A DNA stretch of 5,408 bases from Candidatus Zixiibacteriota bacterium (lineage in GTDB: Bacteria; Zixibacteria; MSB-5A5; GN15; FEB-12), in contig JAHIVM010000339.1 of the NCBI GenBank assembly GCA_018816665.1, forward strand, positions 1 through 5,408. The letters run 5' to 3'. The notes beneath the pieces were generated by a model. It worked only from the letters and a program-made list of their open reading frames with translations, was not told where the DNA came from and searched no databases. Below are positions 1 through 5,408 of the stretch, one piece after another. Each line of letters begins with the position of its first letter. Positions within the stretch are counted from its first letter, which is position 1. Both the position numbers and the translations under genes were made by a program.

Positions 1-525
1 GCCGAGATAATCGTGCGCGGTCTGCCCATTGGACTTGGCAGTTGCGCCCAATGGGATTTGCGGCTGGACAGCCGTCTGGCCGGAGCCCTGATGGCGATAC
101 CGTCGGCCAAAGGAGTCGAGGTCGGGAGCGGCTTTGACTCGTCCTCACGACGCGGCTCCGAGGTCCACGATGCAATCCTGTATACCCCCGGGAGTGATCC
201 GGCTCGCAAGCATTTTCATCGTCCCACCAACAACGCGGGTGGCATCGAAGGTGGCATGACCAACGGGGAAGACGTTGTGTTGCGGGTAGCCGTCAAACCG
301 ATTTCCACGCTCAACCAGCCCTTGCGAAGTGTTGATGTTGCCACCAAAAAGAAAACCGAGGCGATGGTTGAACGCACCGACAATTGCGTTGTCCCCGCCG
401 TGGCAGTGATTGGCGAGGCTGTGGCGGCTCTCGTGCTCGCGGACGCTTTCCTGCAGAAATTCGGGGCCGACAATCTTGAGGAAACAAAGCGGAACTTTGA
501 CTCGTTTTGCGATACAGAGTATTGA
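1..525 (+). CDS. aroC: Chorismate synthase, C-terminal half (5' end outside window)
   Basis: Chorismate synthase converts 5-enolpyruvylshikimate-3-phosphate to chorismate, the last step of the shikimate pathway, using reduced FMN in the cytoplasm. The frame is open from base 1, so the gene starts upstream; the GTG at 13 is an internal valine codon, not a start. The 174 visible residues are roughly the C-terminal half of a family usually about 360-390 residues long. Family hallmarks seen are the GLPIGLGS stretch (visible residues 7-14), the QWDxRLDxRLAxALMxIP block, GSEVHD, the very conserved TNNAGGIEGGMTNGE (76-90), VKPISTL, and a version of the third signature, ERTDNCVVP (124-132), followed by GEAVAALVLADAFLQKFG. 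The third signature usually reads RSDxC; here it is RTDNC. The gene ends in TGA and is followed 68 bases later by pepA on the same strand. The family assignment is very secure; the N-terminal signature cannot be checked. Confidence 0.97.
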   Translation, partial: AEIIVRGLPIGLGSCAQWDLRLDSRLAGALMAIPSAKGVEVGSGFDSSSRRGSEVHDAILYTPGSDPARKHFHRPTNNAGGIEGGMTNGEDVVLRVAVKPISTLNQPLRSVDVATKKKTEAMVERTDNCVVPAVAVIGEAVAALVLADAFLQKFGADNLEETKRNFDSFCDTEY

Positions 526-581
526 CAGTGAACCGGAAGTAGTTGCTCTCTCGCATTCGTGAGCGCAGGCAGGAGCACATT

Positions 582-588
582 AGAGGAG
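582..588 (+). promoter_or_regulatory. Ribosome binding site of pepA
   Basis: AGAGGAG lies five bases before the ATG at 594. It decides the start: the frame stays open back to a TTG at 543, but that codon has no comparable purine-rich site and would add 17 residues that do not look like the family N-terminus. Confidence 0.8.
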
Positions 589-593
589 TAGGC

Positions 594-2087
594 ATGAAAT
601 ATACTTATGCAGCGTCAGCACTGAAAGACACGGCGGCAGATATCCTGATAACGTTTACGGCAAGTATTGACAAGGTTACCGGGAAGCTGCTCAAGGATAT
701 TGATCGTGCGGTCGACGGTGGTCTGGCGGCCATGGTGGCGTCCGGCGAATTCACCGGACAATGCGGGGAGATCGCGTCACTGGTGGCACCGAAGGGATTC
801 AAGAGCCGTCGGCTCTTGCTGGTCGGTCTGGGCGATGAAAACGATATCAACGCCGAAAGTTTCCGCAAGGCAACCGGTCATGTGTCCCGTCATGCCGCGG
901 TCAAAAACGCCAGAGGGGCGGCCTTCCATTTTGGCTCGTTTGACGTTGCCGCCTACTTCCAGGCAACCGTTGAGGGGTACCTGCTGGGCAGCTATCAATA
1001 CCTGGATTACAAAACGGGCGATGCCGCCAAAGAGAAATCCAAACTCGCGGCGATCAAGTTTGTGGCGGGGAAGTCCGACGATGTCAGCGGACTCAAGACC
1101 GCCATTACCACCGGACAGGCGATGGCCGAGGGTCAGTTGCTCTGTCGGGCCCTCGCTCACACTCCATCGCGTGATCTGACGCCGCGCGTGTACGCCAAAA
1201 AAGCACAACAACTGGCGCGCAAGCACGGGCTTAAGTGCCAGGTTCTGGACGAGAAAGCCATTGAGCGCGAAAAGATGGGGGCGTTTTTGAGTGTGGCGCA
1301 GGGTTCGGTTGAACCGCCGCGCTTCATCATCCTCCACCACAACGGCGGCCGCGCCGGTCAGAAACCGGTCGTTCTGGTTGGCAAGGGAATCACGTTTGAC
1401 AGCGGCGGCATCTCTCTCAAGCCGGCCCTGAATATGCATGAGATGAAGCAGGATATGGCCGGATCGGCGGCCGTACTGGCAATCATGATTACAGCCGCCC
1501 GGTTGCGTCTGCCGCTGAACGTGGTGGCGCTTATTCCAACCTGCGAGAACATGCCTTCGGGTAACGCTACCCGACCCGGCGATGTTGTTACATCGCGCAA
1601 GGGACTCACGATTGAAGTGATCAATACCGATGCCGAGGGCCGCCTGATTCTGGCCGATGCTCTCGACTATGCCAACAAGTTCAAGCCGCAGGCTGTGATC
1701 GACATGGCCACGCTCACGGGGGCGACCCTGTACATCCTGGGACATGCCGGGGCGCCGATTCTGGGTAATAACGAAGCCCTGCTGGCCCGTCTGGATGAGG
1801 CGGCCTGGGAAACCGGCGAGCGAGTATGGGAACTGCCGATCTGGGACGATCACCGGGCGCAGATGAAATCCGGCATCGCCGACCTGGTGAATTCCGGCGG
1901 CCGTCCGGCCGGCACTATAGCCGCCGCGGCCTTCCTGGAGAACTTCATCGGTGACTGGCCGTGGGCCCACATCGATATCGCCTCGGTCGATCTGGAGGCC
2001 AAAGGTACGGCCTATACGCCGTCGGGTGCCACCGGCTTTGGTGTCCGTCTGGTGGTGGAAATGCTGGCCGGCTGGAAGAAGCTCTAG
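594..2087 (+). CDS. pepA: Leucyl aminopeptidase, peptidase family M17 (cytosol aminopeptidase A)
   Basis: This is a two-metal exopeptidase that removes N-terminal residues, preferably leucine, from peptides. Family members are cytoplasmic hexamers used in peptide turnover; in E. coli PepA also binds DNA, which cannot be judged here. The 497-residue product is normal length (E. coli PepA is 503). An N-terminal regulatory domain covers roughly residues 1-150 and the catalytic domain about 165-497. Metal ligands are visible as K264 and D269 in VGKGITFDSGG, D287 in MKQDMAGSAAV, and D346 and E348 in the signature NTDAEGRL (344-351). Catalytic K276 and R350 are present. The spacing K/+5 D/+12 K/+23 D/+82 D/+84 E/+86 R equals that of bovine lens aminopeptidase as I recall it, so the enzyme should be active. 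No signal peptide is seen. It sits downstream of aroC, likely in the same transcript, and a hairpin terminator follows 21 bases after the TAG stop. Confidence 0.97.
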   Translation: MKYTYAASALKDTAADILITFTASIDKVTGKLLKDIDRAVDGGLAAMVASGEFTGQCGEIASLVAPKGFKSRRLLLVGLGDENDINAESFRKATGHVSRHAAVKNARGAAFHFGSFDVAAYFQATVEGYLLGSYQYLDYKTGDAAKEKSKLAAIKFVAGKSDDVSGLKTAITTGQAMAEGQLLCRALAHTPSRDLTPRVYAKKAQQLARKHGLKCQVLDEKAIEREKMGAFLSVAQGSVEPPRFIILHHNGGRAGQKPVVLVGKGITFDSGGISLKPALNMHEMKQDMAGSAAVLAIMITAARLRLPLNVVALIPTCENMPSGNATRPGDVVTSRKGLTIEVINTDAEGRLILADALDYANKFKPQAVIDMATLTGATLYILGHAGAPILGNNEALLARLDEAAWETGERVWELPIWDDHRAQMKSGIADLVNSGGRPAGTIAAAAFLENFIGDWPWAHIDIASVDLEAKGTAYTPSGATGFGVRLVVEMLAGWKKL

Positions 2088-2108
2088 TCAGACAGTGCTC
2101 CAAAAATG

Positions 2109-2147
2109 AAAAGGCCGAACCATCGCAATGATGGTCCGGCCTTTTTT
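2109..2147. terminator. Intrinsic terminator between convergent genes, probably bidirectional
   Basis: Two 16-base arms (2109-2124 and 2130-2145) pair with a single A-C mismatch (2118/2136) around the 5-base loop GCAAT. The GC-rich base GGCCG/CGGCC is flanked by AAAA on the left and TTTTTT on the right. On the plus strand this is a standard stem plus T run ending the aroC-pepA unit. On the minus strand the A run becomes TTTT, then CA, then TTTTT, so it can also stop transcripts of the propeller gene, which ends at 2193. Confidence 0.92.
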
Positions 2148-2192
2148 GCTGTTTCAGATGTAATCAGCAGACCGTCGCTTGCAGCAATCCGC

Positions 2193-3215
2193 CTATTTGG
2201 ACCACGCGGGTGCCCAGTCGAGTCCGGGGCCGGTGAGGCGTTTGGCGCCGCTGCCGGTTATTTTGACAATCCATACCGAGCCGTCGCTGGTGGCAAACGT
2301 CAGCCACTTTGAATCGGGCGAAAACGACGGCGGACTGGTTCCCACGGACACGCCCGGCGGCGGAGCGTACACCAGGTAGCTCTTCGACAGGTCGGCCGGC
2401 GAGATGTACAGGCCGGACTCGGTCATCGAATTGTTCACCCAGGCTACCCATTTGCCGTCAGGGGAAAACGACGGCGCGATGGCAGTCGGCAGTTTTGAGG
2501 ATTGAACATATACGCTGTCGACGGAAGCCATAAACCTGTCTTTGTGCAGGCGAGCGATACCGCGCGGCTTAATACCCGATTTCTCCCGATTGTGCATATG
2601 CACGAATACGATATCCCCGTTGGCGTTCATGGTAGGGGAGGTAAAAAACTCGGTCATGTTCTGCCAGTCTTTGCGAAGCACCGTTTGACCGCCACCTTCC
2701 GGTTCCATGAGACACACCTGGTAGTTCGGCATGACCGCGTTGACCGCGTTGGCCTCCATATCCTTTGTGTAAACGATCACGCTGCCGTCGGCGGACCACT
2801 CGGGATCGCGCCCCCCCATGTCGTCGGTTATCCGCAGCCACCAACCCGTGTTGCCGGTCTCCGCGGAATCAACAAAGGCCAGGAAGATATCATAGACTTT
2901 GTGTTTGCCGCCGGTGTGATCCGGGGCTTTGAGATCGACCATGCCCGAACGAGTAAAGGCTATCCGTTTGCCGTCGGGGGCCCAACTCAGTCGTCCATCG
3001 GCATTACCGACGGTGGTAATAAGCATCTGATGGCCGCCATGAGCGTCCATGGTCCAGATGTTGCGGTCGCGTATGAAAGCGATTTTGCCGGTGGGCGAAC
3101 CGATTTCGCCGGCCTGCGAGGCCGGAAGTGTTTCCTGCGCCACAAGGCTCGATGCCAGCACCAGGGCTGCCAGGAGGAAGCTGATGGCGAGTCCGCGTAC
3201 GGGTAGGATGCGCAT
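2193..3215 (-). CDS. Secreted PD40/TolB-like beta-propeller protein, function unknown
   Basis: The 340-residue product starts with a Sec-type signal peptide: basic MRILPVR, a hydrophobic run at about 9-24, then SLVAQE, with cleavage likely after A26. There is no lipobox cysteine. The rest is built of WD40-like PD40 blades: SWAPDGKRIAF (77-87), WSADGSVIVY (140-149), TMNANGDIVFV (195-205), FSPDGKWVAW (250-259), FSPDSKWLTF (298-307) and a final short DWAPAWS at the C-terminus. This suggests a six-bladed propeller whose last blade is closed by the N-terminal strand. TolB of the Tol-Pal system shares the repeats but is about 430 residues and carries an extra N-terminal domain; here the propeller begins by residue 43, so TolB itself is unlikely. 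Start choice: the frame extends to an ATG at 3293, but that lies in the loop of a hairpin. The ATG at 3215 has AGGA seven bases upstream and begins the signal peptide. Ligand and partner are unknown. Confidence 0.88.
   Translation of the reverse strand: MRILPVRGLAISFLLAALVLASSLVAQETLPASQAGEIGSPTGKIAFIRDRNIWTMDAHGGHQMLITTVGNADGRLSWAPDGKRIAFTRSGMVDLKAPDHTGGKHKVYDIFLAFVDSAETGNTGWWLRITDDMGGRDPEWSADGSVIVYTKDMEANAVNAVMPNYQVCLMEPEGGGQTVLRKDWQNMTEFFTSPTMNANGDIVFVHMHNREKSGIKPRGIARLHKDRFMASVDSVYVQSSKLPTAIAPSFSPDGKWVAWVNNSMTESGLYISPADLSKSYLVYAPPPGVSVGTSPPSFSPDSKWLTFATSDGSVWIVKITGSGAKRLTGPGLDWAPAWSK
2732..2749. repeat. Perfect 9-bp tandem duplication inside the propeller gene
   Basis: TGACCGCGT occurs twice head to tail (2732-2740 and 2741-2749). 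Read on the minus strand in the coding frame it gives the repeated tripeptide NAV-NAV at residues 157-162, in the loop after the second PD40 blade. The frame is kept, so it is an in-frame slippage product or chance. Confidence 0.6.
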
Positions 3216-3257
3216 GTCGATATCCTGTTTCTCGGGTAGTGGTTTATAGTCTGGTAC

Positions 3258-3287
3258 CAAAGATACGGGTGAGGGAAAGGCTGTCAA
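3258..3287 (-). promoter_or_regulatory. Candidate promoter of the propeller gene
   Basis: Read on the minus strand, a perfect TTGACA (3287-3282) is followed after 16 bases by TATCTTTG (3265-3258). The hexamer TATCTT matches four of six positions of the sigma-70 -10 element. The octamer also fits the Bacteroidetes -7 consensus TAnnTTTG, with the TTG of the upstream box at a fitting distance. Transcription would begin around 3252, leaving a leader of nearly 40 bases before the ATG at 3215. The -35 box lies in one arm of the hairpin at 3279-3309, so part of its match could be incidental. Confidence 0.42.
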
Positions 3288-3309
3288 CCTCACATTGAGG
3301 TTGACAGCC
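3276..3309 (-). terminator. Perfect 14-bp hairpin after the barrel gene, probable terminator
   Basis: Arms 3279-3292 and 3296-3309 are perfectly complementary around a 3-base loop. On the minus strand the hairpin begins 8 bases after the TAG of the barrel gene (stop at 3318-3320) and is followed only by TTTCCCTC, so the T tract is weak. The position fits a terminator or a 3'-end-stabilising stem for the barrel gene transcript; the plus-strand side has no T run and no gene to end. It sits between two same-strand genes. Confidence 0.65.
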
Positions 3310-3317
3310 GAATTCGA

Positions 3318-4163
3318 CTAAAAACTGAAGTAGCGTCGCAACTGCAATTTGGCCCGGACGCCGGAGAAGTTGAGATCAACCCGGCCATCTTCGTTACCGT
3401 TGTAGGTGGCAATGATTTCTTCATCTGAATCATTATACCATGATACATTCCCGAAGTTCAGGTAGAAGTATCCGAGCTCCGAACCCAGCGACAGGTCCCA
3501 CAGGCCCAGGGGATAATCAACCCCGATGTCAAATCCCAGTCCCGGAGCGGTGCCACTGAAGGTCGTATTGCTGCCGGTAGGGGTCGAGGTGGCCAGATTG
3601 AGATTGTCGTACTGTTGCCAGAGGTCCCAGTCCACCAGGTAATATCCGACCGTTCCGCCGGCCGAAATCGTGAAACCCTTCTGCTGCTGGGCGACCTTCG
3701 GCGGGTTCACCAGATAGTACCGGACGGTGGTTGATGCGCCGTAGACCTGGACTTTGGATTCCGGGTTCTCAATCGGCGTGGCCGCGGTCAGGTAGTCATA
3801 GCTGCCGCTGACATCACTGCCCATCTGCATCCAGTATTCGCCGCCGAGAGACCAGGCAATACGATCGTTGAACATCATGCCGAAGTCTGCGCCCAGGGAG
3901 TACCCCTGGTCGAGCCAGGCGATTTCAGCGCCGTCAAACTTGGCCGTTTCGTAGGTGGCGAAGCTGTTGTAATCGTTGTTGCGATTGATACGATCGACGC
4001 TGAAATTCACGGAAGCCCACCCCAGCTTTTTCGTATGTTTCGCTTCTGTCTTCTGCAGGTAGCGGTTTACGATATCCTGCTCAGTTTCCTGGGCTGTGGC
4101 TATGGTGCTGCACAGCATAACAAGAAACGTCCCCAATACAACACAGGCGACTTTCAAACGCAT
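3318..4163 (-). CDS. Putative outer membrane beta-barrel protein, function unknown
   Basis: I do not recognise a specific family. The 281-residue product has a clear Sec signal peptide: MRLK, a hydrophobic core to about residue 19, then IATA|QE with an AxA site, cleaved after A24. The cysteine at 18 is not in a lipobox. After cleavage comes a polar, probably helical stretch (about 25-46). Then come alternating hydrophobic/polar, aromatic- and glycine-rich segments typical of transmembrane beta strands, such as WSLGGEYWMQMG (104-115), FTISAGGTVGYYLVDWDLW (164-182) and WDLSLGSELGYFYLNFG (222-238). The protein ends in a strand with terminal phenylalanine (LQLRRYFSF, 273-281), as in the C-terminal signal recognised by the barrel assembly machinery. 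About 257 mature residues would suit a small barrel of perhaps 8-12 strands. The start at 4163 is favoured over upstream in-frame ATGs by a consensus ribosome binding site and by the signal peptide. Porin, adhesin or structural roles cannot be separated. Confidence 0.83.
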   Translation of the reverse strand: MRLKVACVVLGTFLVMLCSTIATAQETEQDIVNRYLQKTEAKHTKKLGWASVNFSVDRINRNNDYNSFATYETAKFDGAEIAWLDQGYSLGADFGMMFNDRIAWSLGGEYWMQMGSDVSGSYDYLTAATPIENPESKVQVYGASTTVRYYLVNPPKVAQQQKGFTISAGGTVGYYLVDWDLWQQYDNLNLATSTPTGSNTTFSGTAPGLGFDIGVDYPLGLWDLSLGSELGYFYLNFGNVSWYNDSDEEIIATYNGNEDGRVDLNFSGVRAKLQLRRYFSF

Positions 4164-4167
4164 CTTT

Positions 4168-4173
4168 CCTCCT
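4168..4173 (-). promoter_or_regulatory. Ribosome binding site of the barrel gene
   Basis: On the minus strand a full AGGAGG lies four bases (AAAG) before the ATG at 4163. It is the strongest Shine-Dalgarno match in the window and suggests high expression, as expected for an abundant envelope protein. It excludes the in-frame ATG codons further upstream, including the one at 4190 that begins MNFTSPGGK. Confidence 0.88.
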
Positions 4174-4266
4174 GGACTTGTAAAATTCATACCGTCTGAG
4201 GAAGTTATCGGAACTCGGAGCCGTTTTCTTGACTCCAGAGGGTCCTGGGAGAACATATCGGGGCAC

Positions 4267-4299
4267 AAAAAAAGGCAGAGGTCCGAGACCTCTGCCTTT
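4267..4299 (-). terminator. Intrinsic terminator of the pyruvate oxidoreductase gene
   Basis: A perfect 13-bp stem (4271-4283 with 4287-4299, loop of three bases) is followed on the minus strand by a run of seven T (4273-4267, partly within the stem). It begins 23 bases after the TAG of the oxidoreductase gene, in textbook form. It separates that gene from the barrel gene, which must then have its own promoter or depend on read-through. I found no convincing promoter in 4174-4266. Confidence 0.93.
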
Positions 4300-4322
4300 G
4301 TGATTGCGAAAGAATTTGTCGC

Positions 4323-5408
4323 CTAGTCGGCCAGGCTGGAGAAGTCTATGGCGGCCATCTGTTTGTACAGATTCCAACGACGGTCACAATCCTGCTGACC
4401 CAGCTTGATCAGTTTCGCGGCGCGTTCCGGATCCTGGGTCTTCAGTACCCGGAACCGGTTTTCGGAGTACGCGTAATCCTTGAAGCTGATGGTCGGCTCC
4501 TTGGAGTCGAGCTGGAGCGGGTTTTTGCCCTGGGCGATCAAATCCGGGTTATAGCGGTACAGCAGCCAGTGGCCGGATTGTACTGCCTTGGACTCGGCTT
4601 CAAGTCCCTTGGCCATGTCAATGCCGTGGGCGATACAGTGGGAGTAGGCGATGACCAGCGACGGTCCGTCGTACTTCTCGGCCTCTACAAAAGCCTTCAC
4701 GGTCTGGTTATGGCTGGAGCCAAGGGCCACCTGGGCCACGTAGACATTGCCGTAGGACTGGATAATCAGGCCCAGATCCTTTTTCGCCATCGGCTTGCCG
4801 GCCGCGGCGAACTTGGCGGTGGAGGCGCGCGGGGTGGACTTGGACATCTGACCACCGGTATTCGAATACACTTCGGTATCGAGCACCAGCAGGTTGACAT
4901 TGCGTCCGGAGGCCATCACGTGGTCGAGACCGCCGAAGCCGATATCGTAGGCCCAACCGTCGCCGCCAATACCCCAGATGGACTTGTTGACCAGGAAGTT
5001 GGCGACACTCTTCAGGGCGGCCACCTGTTCGCTGCCGTTCATCCCCTCGAGTTTTGCCATGAGCGCATCGACCCGGGCGCGCTGTTCTTCGATCCCGGCC
5101 TGCGTTTTCTGATCCGCGTTCGCCAGGGCATCGTACATGTCCGGAGCCAGGGCTTTGACCAGTTCCAGAGCGTATTCCTTGAGCCTGTCGGCTGTCAGGC
5201 GCATGCCCATGGAGAATTCGGCGCAGTCCTCAAACAGCGAGTTGGACCAGGCCGGTCCGCGTCCGTCGGCCCGTTTGGCGTAGGGCGTAGTCGGCAGGTT
5301 ACCGCCGTAGATCGAGCTGCAGCCGGTGGCGTTGCCGCAGATGGCTCGATCACCAAAGAGCTGTGTCATCAGCTTGACATACGGTGTTTCACCGCAACCC
5401 GCGCAGGC
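4323..5408 (-). CDS. nifJ: Pyruvate:ferredoxin (flavodoxin) oxidoreductase, C-terminal third (5' end outside window)
   Basis: The enzyme oxidatively decarboxylates pyruvate with CoA to acetyl-CoA and CO2, passing electrons to ferredoxin or flavodoxin; some organisms run it in reverse for CO2 fixation. It is cytoplasmic, homodimeric and usually about 1170-1200 residues; 361 C-terminal residues are visible, the thiamine diphosphate domain. Ligands of the proximal [4Fe-4S] cluster are seen as CAGC (C2, C5), C30 in NATGCSS and C258 in YSHCIAHG. The NLPTTPY and GPAWSNSLFED motifs are present. The thiamine diphosphate motif starts with GDG at 149-151 and ends with N183 in DTEVYSNTGG. C5-to-C30 spacing (25) equals that of the Desulfovibrio africanus enzyme as I recall it. 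The C-terminus ends near where ordinary NifJ proteins end, so the roughly 60-residue oxygen-protective extension of the D. africanus enzyme is absent. C24 and C62 are additional cysteines near the cluster region. The frame is open to base 5408. Confidence 0.97.
   Translation of the reverse strand, partial: ACAGCGETPYVKLMTQLFGDRAICGNATGCSSIYGGNLPTTPYAKRADGRGPAWSNSLFEDCAEFSMGMRLTADRLKEYALELVKALAPDMYDALANADQKTQAGIEEQRARVDALMAKLEGMNGSEQVAALKSVANFLVNKSIWGIGGDGWAYDIGFGGLDHVMASGRNVNLLVLDTEVYSNTGGQMSKSTPRASTAKFAAAGKPMAKKDLGLIIQSYGNVYVAQVALGSSHNQTVKAFVEAEKYDGPSLVIAYSHCIAHGIDMAKGLEAESKAVQSGHWLLYRYNPDLIAQGKNPLQLDSKEPTISFKDYAYSENRFRVLKTQDPERAAKLIKLGQQDCDRRWNLYKQMAAIDFSSLAD

Noticed and set aside
522..550. 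TTGACA overlapping the aroC stop as a promoter for pepA
   Set aside because: No -10-like hexamer occurs at 16-18 bases; the bases there are GC/CT-rich.
543..593. N-terminal extension of pepA from TTG at 543
   Set aside because: It has no ribosome binding site. The ATG at 594 has AGAGGAG at proper spacing and gives a normal-length enzyme.
216..595. Two overlapping minus-strand open frames opposite aroC
   Set aside because: They overlap highly conserved chorismate synthase coding sequence, and their low-complexity Arg/Ser/Ala-rich products are typical of antisense shadows.
777..1970. Open frame of 397 codons on the minus strand opposite pepA
   Set aside because: It lies entirely within the secure pepA gene, has no family-like motifs or ribosome binding site, and is explained by GC-rich codon use in the opposite frame.
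2106..2312. Small plus-strand open frame after pepA
   Set aside because: It begins inside the terminator hairpin and runs antisense into the propeller gene.
2502..3206. Open frame of 234 codons on the plus strand opposite the propeller gene
   Set aside because: It is antisense to a gene with a signal peptide and clear PD40 repeats. The translation shows no coherent domain and merely mirrors the propeller codons.
4110..4163. Lipoprotein reading of the barrel protein (cysteine at residue 18)
   Set aside because: The residues before the cysteine are VML, which lacks the small residue required at -1 of a lipobox, while a good AxA site follows at residue 24.
4174..4266. Promoter for the barrel gene (TATGAA near 4192 with TTCCGA upstream, minus strand)
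   Set aside because: Both boxes match consensus poorly, and no TAnnTTTG element is present, so I cannot support a specific promoter even though the terminator upstream suggests one should exist.

Overview
The window reads as ordinary chromosomal DNA of a Gram-negative-type bacterium. It holds five protein genes, two of them cut by the window edges, packed with gaps of about 50 to 160 bases. I see no tRNA, rRNA, CRISPR array, insertion sequence or phage gene. An outer-membrane-barrel-like protein and two Sec signal peptides point to a two-membrane cell. A single-chain pyruvate:ferredoxin oxidoreductase points to anaerobic or facultative metabolism. One promoter candidate also fits the Bacteroidetes-type -7 element TAnnTTTG. 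Together with the moderately GC-rich composition, this makes a relative of the Fibrobacteres-Chlorobi-Bacteroidetes group or a neighbouring candidate phylum possible, but that placement is a guess.

Left part, plus strand (1-2147): the C-terminal half of chorismate synthase (aroC) is followed after 68 bases by a complete M17 leucyl aminopeptidase (pepA). The gap has a strong ribosome binding site but no convincing terminator or promoter, so the two are probably cotranscribed. A long hairpin with a T run closes this unit.

Right part, minus strand (read from 5408 down to 2193): the C-terminal third of pyruvate:ferredoxin/flavodoxin oxidoreductase (nifJ type) ends in a textbook intrinsic terminator. 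It is followed by a signal-peptide-bearing putative outer membrane beta-barrel protein of unknown function, then a 14-bp perfect hairpin. Last comes a secreted PD40/TolB-like beta-propeller protein whose likely promoter overlaps that hairpin. The two transcription blocks converge at the hairpin near 2109-2147, which can serve both directions.

The genes do not form one pathway. They cover aromatic amino acid biosynthesis, peptide turnover, central carbon/electron metabolism, and two envelope proteins. I found no sign of a new multi-gene system. The observations worth a second look are the terminator/promoter overlap, the uncharacterised barrel and propeller pair, extra cysteines near the iron-sulfur cluster of the oxidoreductase, and small departures from consensus in chorismate synthase.
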